Part shown: in pieces, positions 7,753 through 15,909 of the stretch
Layout: each line of letters opens with the position of its first letter
Numbering within the stretch: the first letter of the stretch is position 1
From: an uncultured Kocuria sp.
Lineage (GTDB): Bacteria > Actinomycetota > Actinomycetes > Actinomycetales > Micrococcaceae
Assembly (NCBI RefSeq): GCF_947500125.1
Contig: NZ_CANMRA010000002.1
Location: 86,144-150,143, forward strand
Direction: 5' to 3'
DNA: 64,000 nt
Position numbers and translations under genes: made by a program
The notes under the pieces: model-generated
Told to the model about the DNA's origin: nothing
Seen by the model: the letters and a program-made list of their open reading frames with translations, nothing else
The model's database searches: none

Positions 7753-8850
7753 GTGCCGCCGACCGATGGACACCGCATGCCCCCTCCGCACCCCCGCCGC
7801 ACCGCCCACCCCGGCCGCGTCCAGGAGGCCGCGGCGGCCCTGCGCGCCGCAGCGCCCGGCGCCGTGGACCAGGCCCTGCGAGCGGCCCTCGACGTGGCCC
7901 GGGAGCTCGGCGAGGAGCTCCCCGCTCCCGGCGCGGGCCGCACCGGGCAGCTGTGGCTCCGGCTCTCCGAGCTCGCCCGGCTCGACCTGTCGCTCGCCCG
8001 CGTCGTGGAGCCGCACCTGGACGCCCTCGCGATCCTGCGCCAGGCAGGGCTCGAGGAGCTCGCCGGCCGGCCCGCCGCCTGGGGCGTCTGGGCCGCCGAG
8101 GCTCCCGGCCACGAGCTCGTGGCCCGGCACGGGCCCGGCGGGTGGGAGCTCACGGGCTCCAAGGCCTGGTGCTCCCTCGCCGCGCACCTCGACCGGGCGG
8201 TCGTCACCGCGAGCACGGGCGGGGGCCGCCGCCGGGCCTTCGCCGTGGACCTCGCCCACCCCGGCGTGGTCCCCGGGAGCACCGAGGGCTGGCGGCCGGC
8301 CGGGCTGTGGGACGTGCCGACCGGTGACGTGCGGTGCACGCGGGTGCCGGCCGTGCCGGTCGGAGAGGACGGGTGGTACCTGGAGCGCCCCGGCTTCGCC
8401 TGGGGCGGGATCGGCGTGGCCGCGTGCTGGTACGGCGGTGCGGCGGGGGTGGCCGATCTCCTGTGGGAGGACGCCGCGCGGCGCCGCCGGCCGGGCGGGC
8501 GCCCGCTCGACCAGCTGGGGCACGCGGCGCTCGGCGTCGTCGACACGCTCCTGCACACCGCCCGCACGGCGCTGGGCTCGGCGGCGGAGCAGGTCGACGC
8601 CGGCGGGGCCGGCGGGGACCGCGGGGCGGTCCTGGCCCTGCGCACGCGGCGCATCGTCGCACGGGCCGCGGAGGCCGTGATCGCGGAGGTGTCGGCCGCC
8701 ACCGGACCGGGCCCGCTGACCGGGGCGCCCGAGCACGTCCGCCGGGTGAGCGCCCTGCAGGTCTACCTCCGGCAGGAGCACGCCCAGCGGGACGCCGCGG
8801 CCCTGGGCCGCGCCCTGCTCGACGGCGCGCCCGGGGACCGCCCGTGGTGA
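7753..8850 (+). CDS. Acyl-CoA dehydrogenase-like flavoprotein
   Basis: A 365-residue protein resembling acyl-CoA dehydrogenases: helical N-terminal half with a segment LWLRLSELARLDLSLARVVEPH, a central beta part (WELTGSKAWCSLAAHLDRAVV) and a C-terminal helical domain. The usual ACAD flavin and catalytic-Glu signatures are weak, so it may act on an unusual or carrier-bound substrate. It starts at GTG 7753 (an alternative ATG lies at 7777). The stop overlaps the GTG of the PIG-L/methyltransferase gene. This order (ACAD-like, PIG-L+methyltransferase, GT2) recurs in actinobacteria. Its product is not known to me. Confidence 0.75.
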   Translation: MPPTDGHRMPPPHPRRTAHPGRVQEAAAALRAAAPGAVDQALRAALDVARELGEELPAPGAGRTGQLWLRLSELARLDLSLARVVEPHLDALAILRQAGLEELAGRPAAWGVWAAEAPGHELVARHGPGGWELTGSKAWCSLAAHLDRAVVTASTGGGRRRAFAVDLAHPGVVPGSTEGWRPAGLWDVPTGDVRCTRVPAVPVGEDGWYLERPGFAWGGIGVAACWYGGAAGVADLLWEDAARRRRPGGRPLDQLGHAALGVVDTLLHTARTALGSAAEQVDAGGAGGDRGAVLALRTRRIVARAAEAVIAEVSAATGPGPLTGAPEHVRRVSALQVYLRQEHAQRDAAALGRALLDGAPGDRPW

Positions 8851-10205
8851 GCTTCGACCACCGGGACCCCGGGACCCCCGAAGCGGTGTGGGAGCAGGCG
8901 CCGCACCTGCGCGCCGCGCGTCCGCTCGAGCTCGGCGGCATCGACCGCCTCGTGGTCCTCGCCGCCCACCCCGACGACGAGAGCCTTGGCGCGGGCGGGC
9001 TCATCTCGCTCGCGGTCCGCGCGGGCGCCCGGGTGCGGGTGGTCGTGGCGACCCTGGGGGAGCGGTCCCACCCGCGGTCCCCGACCCGCACTCCCGCCGA
9101 CCTCGCCCGCGTGCGCCGGGCCGAGGCCGCGGCCGCCACGGACCGTCTCGCGGACGGCGTGGCGCCCGAGCTCCTGGAGCTCCCCGACGGGGCCCTGGAC
9201 GCCGCGGGGGAGGCGCTGCGCGCCCCCGTGGCCGAGGCGGCGGCCTGGGCCGCCGCCGGGCGGCGGGGCGTGCTCGCCGCACCCTGGGGCGAGGACGGGC
9301 ACGTCGACCACGAGGTGCTGGGCCGGGCGGCCCGGGCGGCCGCCTCCGCCCACGGCGTCGAGTGCCTCGAGTACCCCGTCTGGCTGTGGCACTGGGGCGG
9401 GCCCGGCGACCTGCCCCCGCACGGGATCCGGGTCCTCGCCCTGGACGCCGGCGCGCGTGCGGCCAAGGAGCGGGCCCTGGCCGCCCACGCCTCGCAGGTC
9501 CTGCCGCTGTCCCCGGCCCCGGGGGACGAGGCCCTCCTGGGCCCCCACGTGCTGGCCCGGTTCCGCCGCCCGGCGGAGCACTTCTTCGTGGTCCCGCCCG
9601 CGGGGACGGCCCCGGACGCCGCCGGCGTGTTCGACGACGTCCACCGCGGCGCCGAGGACCCCTGGGACGTCGACTCCTCCTGGTACGAGCGGCGCAAGCG
9701 CGCCGTGACCCTCGCCGCGCTGCCCCGCCCCCGGTACCGCCGGGTCCTGGAGGCCGGCTGCTCCGTCGGCGCCCTCACCGCGGAGCTCTCGGGACGGGCG
9801 GACCTCGTGCTGGCCGTGGACGCGAGCGGCGTCGCGGTCGCACGGGCCCGGGACCGGCTGGCGGAGCACCCCGGCGTGCAGGTGGAGCGGCGCGGGCTGC
9901 CCGAGCAGTGGCCGCCCGGCCGCTTCGACCTCGTGGTGCTCTCCGAGACCGGCTACTTCCTCGACGCCGCGCAGCTGACCGGTCTCCTCGACCGCGTGGC
10001 CGGATCCCTCGAGCCGGACGGCCACCTCCTGCTGTGCCACTGGCGCCACCCGATCGAGGGCTGGCCGCTCGACGGGGCCGACGTGCACGCGGCCGTGCGC
10101 GCGGACGCCCGATTCGGACGCCTGCTGGAGCACACGGAACGGGACTTCGTGCTGGAGGTCTTCGAGCCCGTGGCGCCCCGGGCCGCCGGCGCCGGACCGT
10201 GCTGA
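8847..10205 (+). CDS. Bifunctional PIG-L deacetylase / class I SAM methyltransferase
   Basis: A 452-residue fusion. Residues about 30-240 are a PIG-L (LmbE) zinc hydrolase with the metal motif AHPDDES (His 41) and a later GHVDHEVLG histidine pair. Residues about 270-445 are a SAM methyltransferase with motif I VLEAGCSVGALTAEL and the strand FDLVVLSETGYFL. The pair suggests N-deacetylation of a glycoside followed by methylation of the product. Start GTG 8847 overlaps the previous stop (GTGA), with GTG 8844 as an alternative. The stop at 10203-10205 overlaps the next gene. Substrate unknown. The operon partner glycosyltransferase suggests a sugar-containing small molecule or envelope component. 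Confidence 0.85.
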   Translation: MSFDHRDPGTPEAVWEQAPHLRAARPLELGGIDRLVVLAAHPDDESLGAGGLISLAVRAGARVRVVVATLGERSHPRSPTRTPADLARVRRAEAAAATDRLADGVAPELLELPDGALDAAGEALRAPVAEAAAWAAAGRRGVLAAPWGEDGHVDHEVLGRAARAAASAHGVECLEYPVWLWHWGGPGDLPPHGIRVLALDAGARAAKERALAAHASQVLPLSPAPGDEALLGPHVLARFRRPAEHFFVVPPAGTAPDAAGVFDDVHRGAEDPWDVDSSWYERRKRAVTLAALPRPRYRRVLEAGCSVGALTAELSGRADLVLAVDASGVAVARARDRLAEHPGVQVERRGLPEQWPPGRFDLVVLSETGYFLDAAQLTGLLDRVAGSLEPDGHLLLCHWRHPIEGWPLDGADVHAAVRADARFGRLLEHTERDFVLEVFEPVAPRAAGAGPC

Positions 10206-10912
10206 CGGCGGTGGAGCGCGTGGTGGTGGTGGTCCCGGTCCGGAACGAGGAACGGCTGCTCGGCCGGTGCCTGGCCACGGTGGAGCACGCCGCCACCCGG
10301 GCGCGGGGGGCCCGGCCACCGGTGCGGGTGGACGTCGTGGTGGCCCTGGACCGCTGCACCGACGGCAGCGCCCGGATCGCCGCGGCGGCGGGAGCGGACG
10401 TCGTCGTCGGCGCCTGGGGCACCGCGGGGGCGGCCCGGGCCGCGGCCGTGCTCGCCGCGGGAGCCGCCGGGGAGCGCACCTGGATCGTGTCGACCGACGC
10501 CGACAGCGCGGTGCCCGCCCACTGGCTCACGGGCCACCTGGACGCGGCCGGGAGCGGGGCGGAGCTGGTGCTGGGCACCGTGGAGCCGGACCCGAGGGAC
10601 CTGGCCCCGGGCGTCCTGGAGCGCTGGCACGCCCTGCACCGGCTGGAGGAGGGGCACCCGCACGTGCACGCGGCGAACCTGGGCGTCCGCGCCGACGTCT
10701 ACGCCGCGTGCGGGGGCTTCCGGCCGGTGCCGCACGGTGAGGACGTCGGACTGGCGGAGACGGCGCGGGCGCACGGGCACCGGGTGCTCGCCACGGACCG
10801 GGTGCGCGTGCTGACCTCGGGCCGCAGCACCGGCCGGGCCGAGCGGGGCTTCGCCGGATACCTGCGGGCGCTGGCCGGGGAGCGGCACGCCCTCGGGGCG
10901 GGCCCGCTCTGA
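10199..10912 (+). CDS. Glycosyltransferase family 2
   Basis: A 237-residue protein with the GT-A nucleotide-sugar fold: VVVVVPVRNEERLLGRCL at the N-terminus, a VVVALDRCTDGSA strand-loop, and the metal-binding DAD motif in STDADSAVP (about residue 100). C-terminal GVRADVYAACGGF and GEDVGLAE match the acceptor/ED motif of GT2 enzymes. No membrane segment is obvious, so it is likely cytoplasmic. It begins at GTG 10199 inside the end of the preceding gene (7-base overlap) and has no separate ribosome binding site, so it is coupled. It is the last of three genes in the operon. Confidence 0.87.
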   Translation: MLTAVERVVVVVPVRNEERLLGRCLATVEHAATRARGARPPVRVDVVVALDRCTDGSARIAAAAGADVVVGAWGTAGAARAAAVLAAGAAGERTWIVSTDADSAVPAHWLTGHLDAAGSGAELVLGTVEPDPRDLAPGVLERWHALHRLEEGHPHVHAANLGVRADVYAACGGFRPVPHGEDVGLAETARAHGHRVLATDRVRVLTSGRSTGRAERGFAGYLRALAGERHALGAGPL

Positions 10913-10978
10913 GGGCCGCCCGGGACCACGGCTACGCGGGGAGCGGACAGCCCTGGCCAGGGGCCGGTCCCGTCTGCC

Positions 10979-10984
10979 TACGGT
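10979..10984 (+). promoter_or_regulatory. Candidate -10 (TACGGT) for the SRPBCC gene
   Basis: TACGGT lies 34 bases before the GTG at 11019. A GAGAGGA ribosome binding site sits between, so this would be an ordinary leadered transcript. No clear -35 box is seen. Confidence 0.35.
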
Positions 10985-11018
10985 GGACCCGTACCGTTGC
11001 CGACGAGAGGAACCACCC

Positions 11019-11477
11019 GTGTCCGAGAACAGCATCTCCGCCAGCCGCGTCATCGACGCCCCCGCCGACGCCATCTTCGACGTCCTCAGCCTGCCCTCGC
11101 GCCACCGCCAGATCGACGGCTCCGGCACGGTCGTCTCCGGCGACGACCAGCGCATCCAGGAGGTCGGCCAGGTGTTCGTGATGAACATGAACGGCGAGCA
11201 CATGGGCGGCGACTACGTCATGGAGAACACCGTCTCCGGCTACGACGAGAACAAGCTGCTCGCCTGGAAGCCCAAGCCGCAGGGCGCGGAGCTGGAGGGC
11301 TGGGAGTGGATCTGGGCGCTCGAGCCCCAGGGCCCCGGCACCACGCTGGTCACCGAGACCTACTCGTGGGAGCACGCGACCCCGGAGGCCAAGAAGGCCG
11401 TGTCCTTCCCGCTCTTCGAGGAGGGCGCCCTGGAGCACTCCCTCGAGCGGCTCGCGGCGGCCGTCTCCGAGAAGTGA
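11019..11477 (+). CDS. SRPBCC (START-like) ligand-binding family protein
   Basis: A 152-residue protein with the polyketide-cyclase/START-like pattern: SASRVIDAPADAIFDVLSLPSRHRQIDG at the start, a central beta sheet, and a long C-terminal helix (EEGALEHSLERLAAAVSE). These small proteins bind hydrophobic ligands or act as cyclases/aromatases. The ligand here is unknown. The GTG at 11019 follows GAGAGGA with 6-base spacing. It stands alone and ends at a perfect 18-bp hairpin shared with the convergent VOC gene. Confidence 0.85.
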   Translation: MSENSISASRVIDAPADAIFDVLSLPSRHRQIDGSGTVVSGDDQRIQEVGQVFVMNMNGEHMGGDYVMENTVSGYDENKLLAWKPKPQGAELEGWEWIWALEPQGPGTTLVTETYSWEHATPEAKKAVSFPLFEEGALEHSLERLAAAVSEK

Positions 11478-11490
11478 GCGCCTGAGCCCC

Positions 11491-11529
11491 GGACGGAGCC
11501 CGGTCACCACGGGTGACCGGGCTCCGTCC
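11491..11529. terminator. Perfect 18-bp bidirectional hairpin
   Basis: Bases 11491-11508 pair perfectly with 11512-11529 over a 3-base loop, between the ends of two convergent genes (11477 plus, 11539 minus). This is the strongest intrinsic hairpin in the first 20 kb and probably terminates both. Confidence 0.85.
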
Positions 11530-11538
11530 TGCCCGCGG

Positions 11539-11961
11539 TCACCGCTCCCGGCGGGCGGTGCGGACGGAGGCCGCCGCAGGATCGACCCACAGGATCTCCC
11601 ACTGGTGGCCGTCGGGGTCCCGGAAGCAGCGCGAGCGCAGGAAGCCGTAGTCCTGGGAGTCGCCCTCGGTCCCGCCGGCGCGGACGGCGCGGTCCACGAT
11701 GGTGTCGATCTCGTCGGGGGAGTCGACGCTGAGCGCGTTGACGACCGAGGCGTCGGCCGGGGTGCCGGGCGTGCCGGGGCCCACCAGGCGCAGGTGGCGG
11801 TCCTCGCTCAGGACCATGACGTGCTCGTCCTCGCGGATCTCGACGGTCCCGGCGCCGCTGCCCTCGAACGCGGGGTGCAGGCGCCAGCCCAGGCAGGAGT
11901 AGAACCGCTTCGACCTCTCCAGGTCCGAGACGGGAAGGGTGATGAAGTCTGCCGGTGCCAT
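11539..11961 (-). CDS. VOC family (glyoxalase/bleomycin-resistance-like) protein
   Basis: A 140-residue protein with the paired beta-alpha-beta-beta-beta modules of the vicinal oxygen chelate fold: DFITLPVSDLERSKRFYSCLGW at the start and FRDPDGHQWEILWVDP near the end. It could be a lyase, dioxygenase-like enzyme or antibiotic-binding protein. The substrate is not predictable. AAGGGAAG lies 3-10 bases before the ATG at 11961. It is divergent from an oxidoreductase gene across a region holding a five-copy 11-bp repeat. Confidence 0.85.
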   Translation of the reverse strand: MAPADFITLPVSDLERSKRFYSCLGWRLHPAFEGSGAGTVEIREDEHVMVLSEDRHLRLVGPGTPGTPADASVVNALSVDSPDEIDTIVDRAVRAGGTEGDSQDYGFLRSRCFRDPDGHQWEILWVDPAAASVRTARRER

Positions 11962-12059
11962 GGTCTTCCCCTTCGTGGTGCGGCGGGACCCGCCCTCAGC
12001 ATGGCCCCCGGACGGTGGGGCCGCAACGGTGTGACGGGATCCGCGCCCGCATGTCAGCA

Positions 12060-12114
12060 CGGCATCGGAACGGCATCGGAGCGGCACCGGCACGGCGTCG
12101 GAACGGGGCCGGAA
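12060..12114. repeat. Five 11-bp direct repeats (CGGCATCGGAA) upstream of an oxidoreductase
   Basis: Five back-to-back units: CGGCATCGGAA, CGGCATCGGAG, CGGCACCGGCA, CGGCGTCGGAA, CGGGGCCGGAA. They lie in the 184-base divergent spacer, 32 bases before the ATG at 12146. The period is close to one DNA helical turn, so each unit presents the same face. That would suit cooperative binding of a regulator, though a slippage array is also possible. Confidence 0.6.
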
Positions 12115-12145
12115 TGGGGACGCGCGCCCCGGGGTTGGAACGGGC

Positions 12146-13075
12146 ATGCGAGTCATCGGAGTCGAGTCGTTCGGAGGGCCCGAGGTCCTCGCCGTCCACG
12201 AGGTGCCGGACCCCCGCCCCGGGCCCGGGGAGGTGCGGATCCGGGTGAGGGCGGCCGCCGTCAGCCCCACGGACACCGTGCTGCGCGCCGGCGGTCAGCC
12301 GCTGGAGCACCTGCGGCCGCCGTACGTGCCGGGGATGGACGCGGCCGGGATCATCGACGAGGTCGGGCCGGGCAGCGCCTGGCAGGCGGGGGAGGCGGTC
12401 ATGGCCATCGCCCTGCCGCGCGGGGAACACGGGGGCGCCTACGCGGAGCTCCTGGTCGCCCCGGACGACTCGATCGCCCGCCTCCCGGCGGGCACGGACT
12501 TCGCCACGGCCTCCACCCTGCCCATGAACGGGCTCACGGCCCTGCAGATCCTCGAGGTGCTCGACCTGCAGCCCGAGCAGACCCTGGCCGTCACCGGGGC
12601 CGCGGGGACCCTCGGCAACTACGTCGTGGAGCTCGCCAAGCACGAGGGCCTGACCGTCGTGGCCGACGCGTCCGACCACGACCTGGAGCTCGTGGAGAGC
12701 CTGGGCGCCGACCACGTGGTCGCCCGCGGCGACGACGTCGCGGAGCGGATCCGCGAGTTCTTCCCCGACGGCGTCGACGCCCTTGTGGACGCCGCCGTGC
12801 TCGACGAGAAGGCGGCCCCCGCCGTCCGGGACGGCGGGGGCTTCGCGACCGTGCGCCACTGGACGGGGGACCCGGGGCGGGGGATCACGGTGCACCGGAT
12901 CAGCGTTCCCCAGGAGTACCACTCGGGCCGGAAGCTCGACCGGTTGCGCCGGTACGTGGAGGAGGGTGTGCTCTCCCTGCGCGTGGCCGCCGTCCTGCCC
13001 GCCGCGGACGCCGCCGAGGCGCACCGCCGGCTCGAGGCGGGGGGCGTGCGGGGGCGCCTCGTCCTGGAGTTCTGA
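12146..13075 (+). CDS. NADP-dependent quinone oxidoreductase-like (MDR superfamily)
   Basis: A 309-residue zinc-independent medium-chain reductase. It has the N-terminal GroES-like domain (VHEVPDPRPGPGEVRIRV, then VPGMDAAGIIDEVG) and a Rossmann domain with the dinucleotide loop LAVTGAAGTLGNYVVELAK (about residues 150-168). It would reduce quinones or alkenals with NAD(P)H in the cytoplasm. The ATG at 12146 has no strong ribosome binding site. The upstream 11-bp repeat array suggests regulation, possibly by a stress regulator. It stands alone. Confidence 0.87.
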   Translation: MRVIGVESFGGPEVLAVHEVPDPRPGPGEVRIRVRAAAVSPTDTVLRAGGQPLEHLRPPYVPGMDAAGIIDEVGPGSAWQAGEAVMAIALPRGEHGGAYAELLVAPDDSIARLPAGTDFATASTLPMNGLTALQILEVLDLQPEQTLAVTGAAGTLGNYVVELAKHEGLTVVADASDHDLELVESLGADHVVARGDDVAERIREFFPDGVDALVDAAVLDEKAAPAVRDGGGFATVRHWTGDPGRGITVHRISVPQEYHSGRKLDRLRRYVEEGVLSLRVAAVLPAADAAEAHRRLEAGGVRGRLVLEF

Positions 13076-13112
13076 CGCGGGTCCCGGAGGGCCGGGCCCG
13101 GCGGAGCCGGGA

Positions 13113-13784
13113 TCAGAAGTGGGACCGGTACTGGTGGTCGATCCCGACCTGGTCCACCTTCCGGTGGAAGCGCATCCCGGCCAGGCCGCCCAGGACCGCC
13201 GCGAGCAGCGGGATCAGGACGGCGACGACCAGGGCGATGATGCCGCCCGTGGTCAGGGTGCCCTCGCCGATCGGGATCCGGGGGAAGCTGTTGAGCTCGC
13301 GCAGCACGTTGAACTGCTCACCCGCGACCGCTCCCAGGACCGCCAGGACGATCGCGATGACGACCGCCCAGACCCACACGGCCACCCCCTGCTTGGCGCC
13401 GTCGAAGCGGGCCATCCGCCCGGCCACGTAGCCCCCGGCGAAGTAGGCGACGAACAGGACCACGGCGAGGGCGATCCCGCTGACGATGCCCACGGTGCCG
13501 GCGTCCTGGGCCACCTGCTCCGCGATCTCGCCCGGATCGGTGCTGGTCGCCACCCCCACGCCCGCGCCGATCGCGCCGAGCAGGGCGGTGAGCAGCACGG
13601 CGATGCCCGTGGCGGTCATCCAGCCGAAGAACGCGGAGCCGAACTTCACGCCCCCGAACTCCCGCTTCTCCGCCGCGACCACCTCCTGCCGCCGCCCCCG
13701 CGGGGTGGACGCCCCCGGGCGGTCCGTCCCGGTCGTCCGGGGCTCCTCCGGGGGAGTCGATCCTGACGGGCCCTGGTGTGCCAT
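13113..13784 (-). CDS. Membrane protein of unknown function, four helices
   Basis: A 223-residue protein. Residues 1-55 are hydrophilic and Pro/Thr-rich, followed by four Gly/Ala-rich hydrophobic segments (about 58-85, 108-130, 140-160 and 185-210) and a short tail with HRKVDQVGIDHQY. The second segment ends in FAGGYVAGRMARFDGAKQG, which resembles the YrzE-like membrane families, but I do not assign a function. GAGGAGAG lies before the ATG at 13784. It stands alone, convergent with the oxidoreductase and divergent from an SDR gene. Confidence 0.75.
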   Translation of the reverse strand: MAHQGPSGSTPPEEPRTTGTDRPGASTPRGRRQEVVAAEKREFGGVKFGSAFFGWMTATGIAVLLTALLGAIGAGVGVATSTDPGEIAEQVAQDAGTVGIVSGIALAVVLFVAYFAGGYVAGRMARFDGAKQGVAVWVWAVVIAIVLAVLGAVAGEQFNVLRELNSFPRIPIGEGTLTTGGIIALVVAVLIPLLAAVLGGLAGMRFHRKVDQVGIDHQYRSHF

Positions 13785-13898
13785 GGCTCTCTCCTCGCGT
13801 CCGACCATCAGCGTGCTCCACATGCTCCTCCCGTCGGTGGCGGTCCGCAATGGGGCAGGATGCCGGCCCGGGGGTGTGCCGCGCGTCGCCGCCGGACA

Positions 13899-13904
13899 TA
13901 GGCT
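13899..13904 (+). promoter_or_regulatory. Candidate -10 (TAGGCT) for the SDR gene
   Basis: TAGGCT lies 60 bases before the ATG at 13965, with GGAAGGG as ribosome binding site between. No good -35 box is seen. Confidence 0.35.
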
Positions 13905-13964
13905 GAGGCCTCCGGGCCGCCCCGCACGGCGGTCCGCGCACCGCACGGACGGAAGGGCACGACC

Positions 13965-14774
13965 ATGGAACGCACTCCCGAGTTCACCCCGCGCACGGCC
14001 GTGGTGACCGGCTCCGACTCCGGCATCGGGCGCGCGACCGCCGTGGCGCTCGCGGCGGCCGGCCTGGACGTGGGCATCACCTGGCACCAGGACGAGGCCG
14101 GCGCCGAGCGGACGGCGGAGGAGGTCCGGTCCTACGACCGGCGGGCCGTGGTCGCGCGGCTGGACACCACGGAGCTGGAGAGCTGCGGGGCCGTCGTCGA
14201 CGACCTCGTGGAGCGGCTCGGCGGCGTGGACGTGTTCGTGAACAACTCGGGCACGGGGGCGAACGTCCCGTTCCTGGAGACGTCCCTGGCCACGTGGCGC
14301 AAGGTGGTGGCCACGGATCTCGACGGCGCGTTCCTGTGCCTCCAGGCGGCGGCGCGGCACATGGTGGCCGCCGGCCGCGGCGGTCGGCTGATCGCCGTCA
14401 CGAGCGTCCACGAGCACGTGCCGCGGGTGGGCTCGAGCGCCTACGACGCCGCCAAGCACGGTCTCGGCGGACTCGTGAAGACCATCGCGCTCGAGCTGGG
14501 GGAGCACGGGATCACCGCGAACTCGGTGGCCCCCGGGGAGATCGCCACCCCCATGACGGGACAGGAGGACGAGAACCCGCGGTCCACCCACCGACCCGGC
14601 GTGCCCCTGGGCCGGCCCGGGGACGCCCGCGAGATCGCCTCGGTGATCGCGTTCCTCGCCTCCCCGGCCTCCGCCTACGTCACGGGCGCGTCCTGGGTCG
14701 TGGACGGCGGCATGGTGCAGATGGGGCCGCAGGCGGGCTCCCACCTGACGAGCGACGAGTGGCGGAAGGGCTAG
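13965..14774 (+). CDS. Short-chain dehydrogenase/reductase
   Basis: A 269-residue classical SDR. The cofactor motif TGSDSGIGRATAVAL lies at about residues 16-30. NNSG, the catalytic serine in VTSVHEH and the YxxxK pair in SSAYDAAKHGLGG follow in order, and SVAPGEIATPM gives the post-catalytic region. The substrate is unknown, and the enzyme likely prefers NADP(H). GGAAGGG precedes the ATG. The gene ends 31 bases from the convergent GAF-ANTAR gene. The carboxy-terminal VDGGMVQMGPQA is usual for glucose-dehydrogenase-like SDRs. Confidence 0.9.
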   Translation: MERTPEFTPRTAVVTGSDSGIGRATAVALAAAGLDVGITWHQDEAGAERTAEEVRSYDRRAVVARLDTTELESCGAVVDDLVERLGGVDVFVNNSGTGANVPFLETSLATWRKVVATDLDGAFLCLQAAARHMVAAGRGGRLIAVTSVHEHVPRVGSSAYDAAKHGLGGLVKTIALELGEHGITANSVAPGEIATPMTGQEDENPRSTHRPGVPLGRPGDAREIASVIAFLASPASAYVTGASWVVDGGMVQMGPQAGSHLTSDEWRKG

Positions 14775-14805
14775 ATCCGGCCCCGCCGCAGGACGCCCCG
14801 GTTCC

Positions 14806-15540
14806 TCAGGAGTCGAAGTGGGTGGTGGCCGGGCCCTGTCCGACGGTGGCGACCAGGTCCGCGGCCAGGTCGCGCAGCTTGACGTTGCGGTGGCTGGAGG
14901 CGGCCCGCAGGATGTCGAAGGCCTGCTCCTGGGAGCAGCGGTTCTGGCCCATGACGATGCCCACGGCCAGGTCGATGGTGGTGCGCGATGCCATGGCCGC
15001 CTTCAGGTCCGCCTCGGCGTCCCGGTGCTTCTCCATCCGCACGGCCAGGCGCAGCGCGCTGGAGGCCGTGGCCACCTCGCGCTGGACGACCGCGATCGTC
15101 GCCCGGTCGAACTTGTGGGGGCGGTCGGCGTAGACGTCCAGGGCCGCGGCGGCCTCGCCGCCGAGCTCCAGGGGCACCCCGAGGGCGGAGAGGACGCCGT
15201 GGGCGGCGGCGGCCCGGCCGTACTCGGGCCACCGGGGGTCGGAGCGGGTGTCCGGGACGTGGACCAGCCGGTGCTCGCGGGAGGCCGTGAGGCACGGTCC
15301 GTCACCGTAGTGGTACTGGATCTCGTCCAGGGCCTCGGCCGCGGGGCTGGAGGAGGCCACGGTGGAGGACCTCTTCGGGCGCAGCAGGGTGACCGCGCAC
15401 CACACCTCGTCCCCGTCGGTGGACAGGGCCTGGGCGATGCTGGCGGTGAGGGCGTCGAGGAAGGACGTGATGTCCTCGCTCTCGAGCAGCAGCTCGTGCA
15501 GGGGCGCCGCGGGCGGGCCGCCCGTCTCGTGCTCCGTCAT
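14806..15540 (-). CDS. GAF and ANTAR domain RNA-binding antitermination regulator
   Basis: A 244-residue protein. Residues about 20-150 form a GAF sensor domain (EIQYHYGDGPCLTASR, then ALGVPLELGGEAAAALDVYA). Residues about 165-225 form an ANTAR domain (AMASRTTIDLAVGIVMGQN, SQEQAFDILRAASSHRNVKL). ANTAR proteins bind paired RNA hairpins to prevent termination. GAF-ANTAR proteins without a receiver domain are common in actinobacteria. GGAGGAAG lies before the ATG at 15540. Its target and signal are unknown. Hairpins in the spacer to the next gene could be tested as targets. Confidence 0.9.
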   Translation of the reverse strand: MTEHETGGPPAAPLHELLLESEDITSFLDALTASIAQALSTDGDEVWCAVTLLRPKRSSTVASSSPAAEALDEIQYHYGDGPCLTASREHRLVHVPDTRSDPRWPEYGRAAAAHGVLSALGVPLELGGEAAAALDVYADRPHKFDRATIAVVQREVATASSALRLAVRMEKHRDAEADLKAAMASRTTIDLAVGIVMGQNRCSQEQAFDILRAASSHRNVKLRDLAADLVATVGQGPATTHFDS

Positions 15541-15909
15541 GGTCTTCCTCCGGTGGTCGCAGCGGGCACGCGGTGCCGGTGCCGTCGGTCCCGGCCGTCG
15601 GGGCCTCGGGGTCCGCATGGTCCATCATGCCGTGTTCCCGGGCCGTCGGCTCCCGCCGCCGTGGTGGCCCGGCGTCCGGACCGCGCCCGTCCGGCCGGAC
15701 GCCGGGCCCGGCCACCGCCCGCGGGGCCGGGCGGGCTTAGAGTGGGGACCGACCCCGCACGCCGTCGCACGGTGGGGAGAGGCGGTCCGGGCAGCCGCGG
15801 ACCGCGCCGCCGTGCAGCGCTGCTCCGGTCCCGCTGTCCGCGGGGTCCGCGGGGCCCCACCCCGTGCGCGTGCGCTCCTGCACGCACCGACCCGAGAACC
15901 GAGGCCCTG
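15541..15909. other. 369-base divergent spacer with hairpin and promoter
   Basis: This spacer separates the GAF-ANTAR gene (minus) from the membrane glycosyltransferase (plus). I see no convincing gene. It holds a 10-bp perfect inverted repeat (15668-15677 with 15697-15706), followed by TAGAGT at 15738-15743 as a candidate -10 for the plus-strand gene. That would give a leader of roughly 160 bases, long for this genome and a possible place for post-transcriptional control. Confidence 0.5.
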
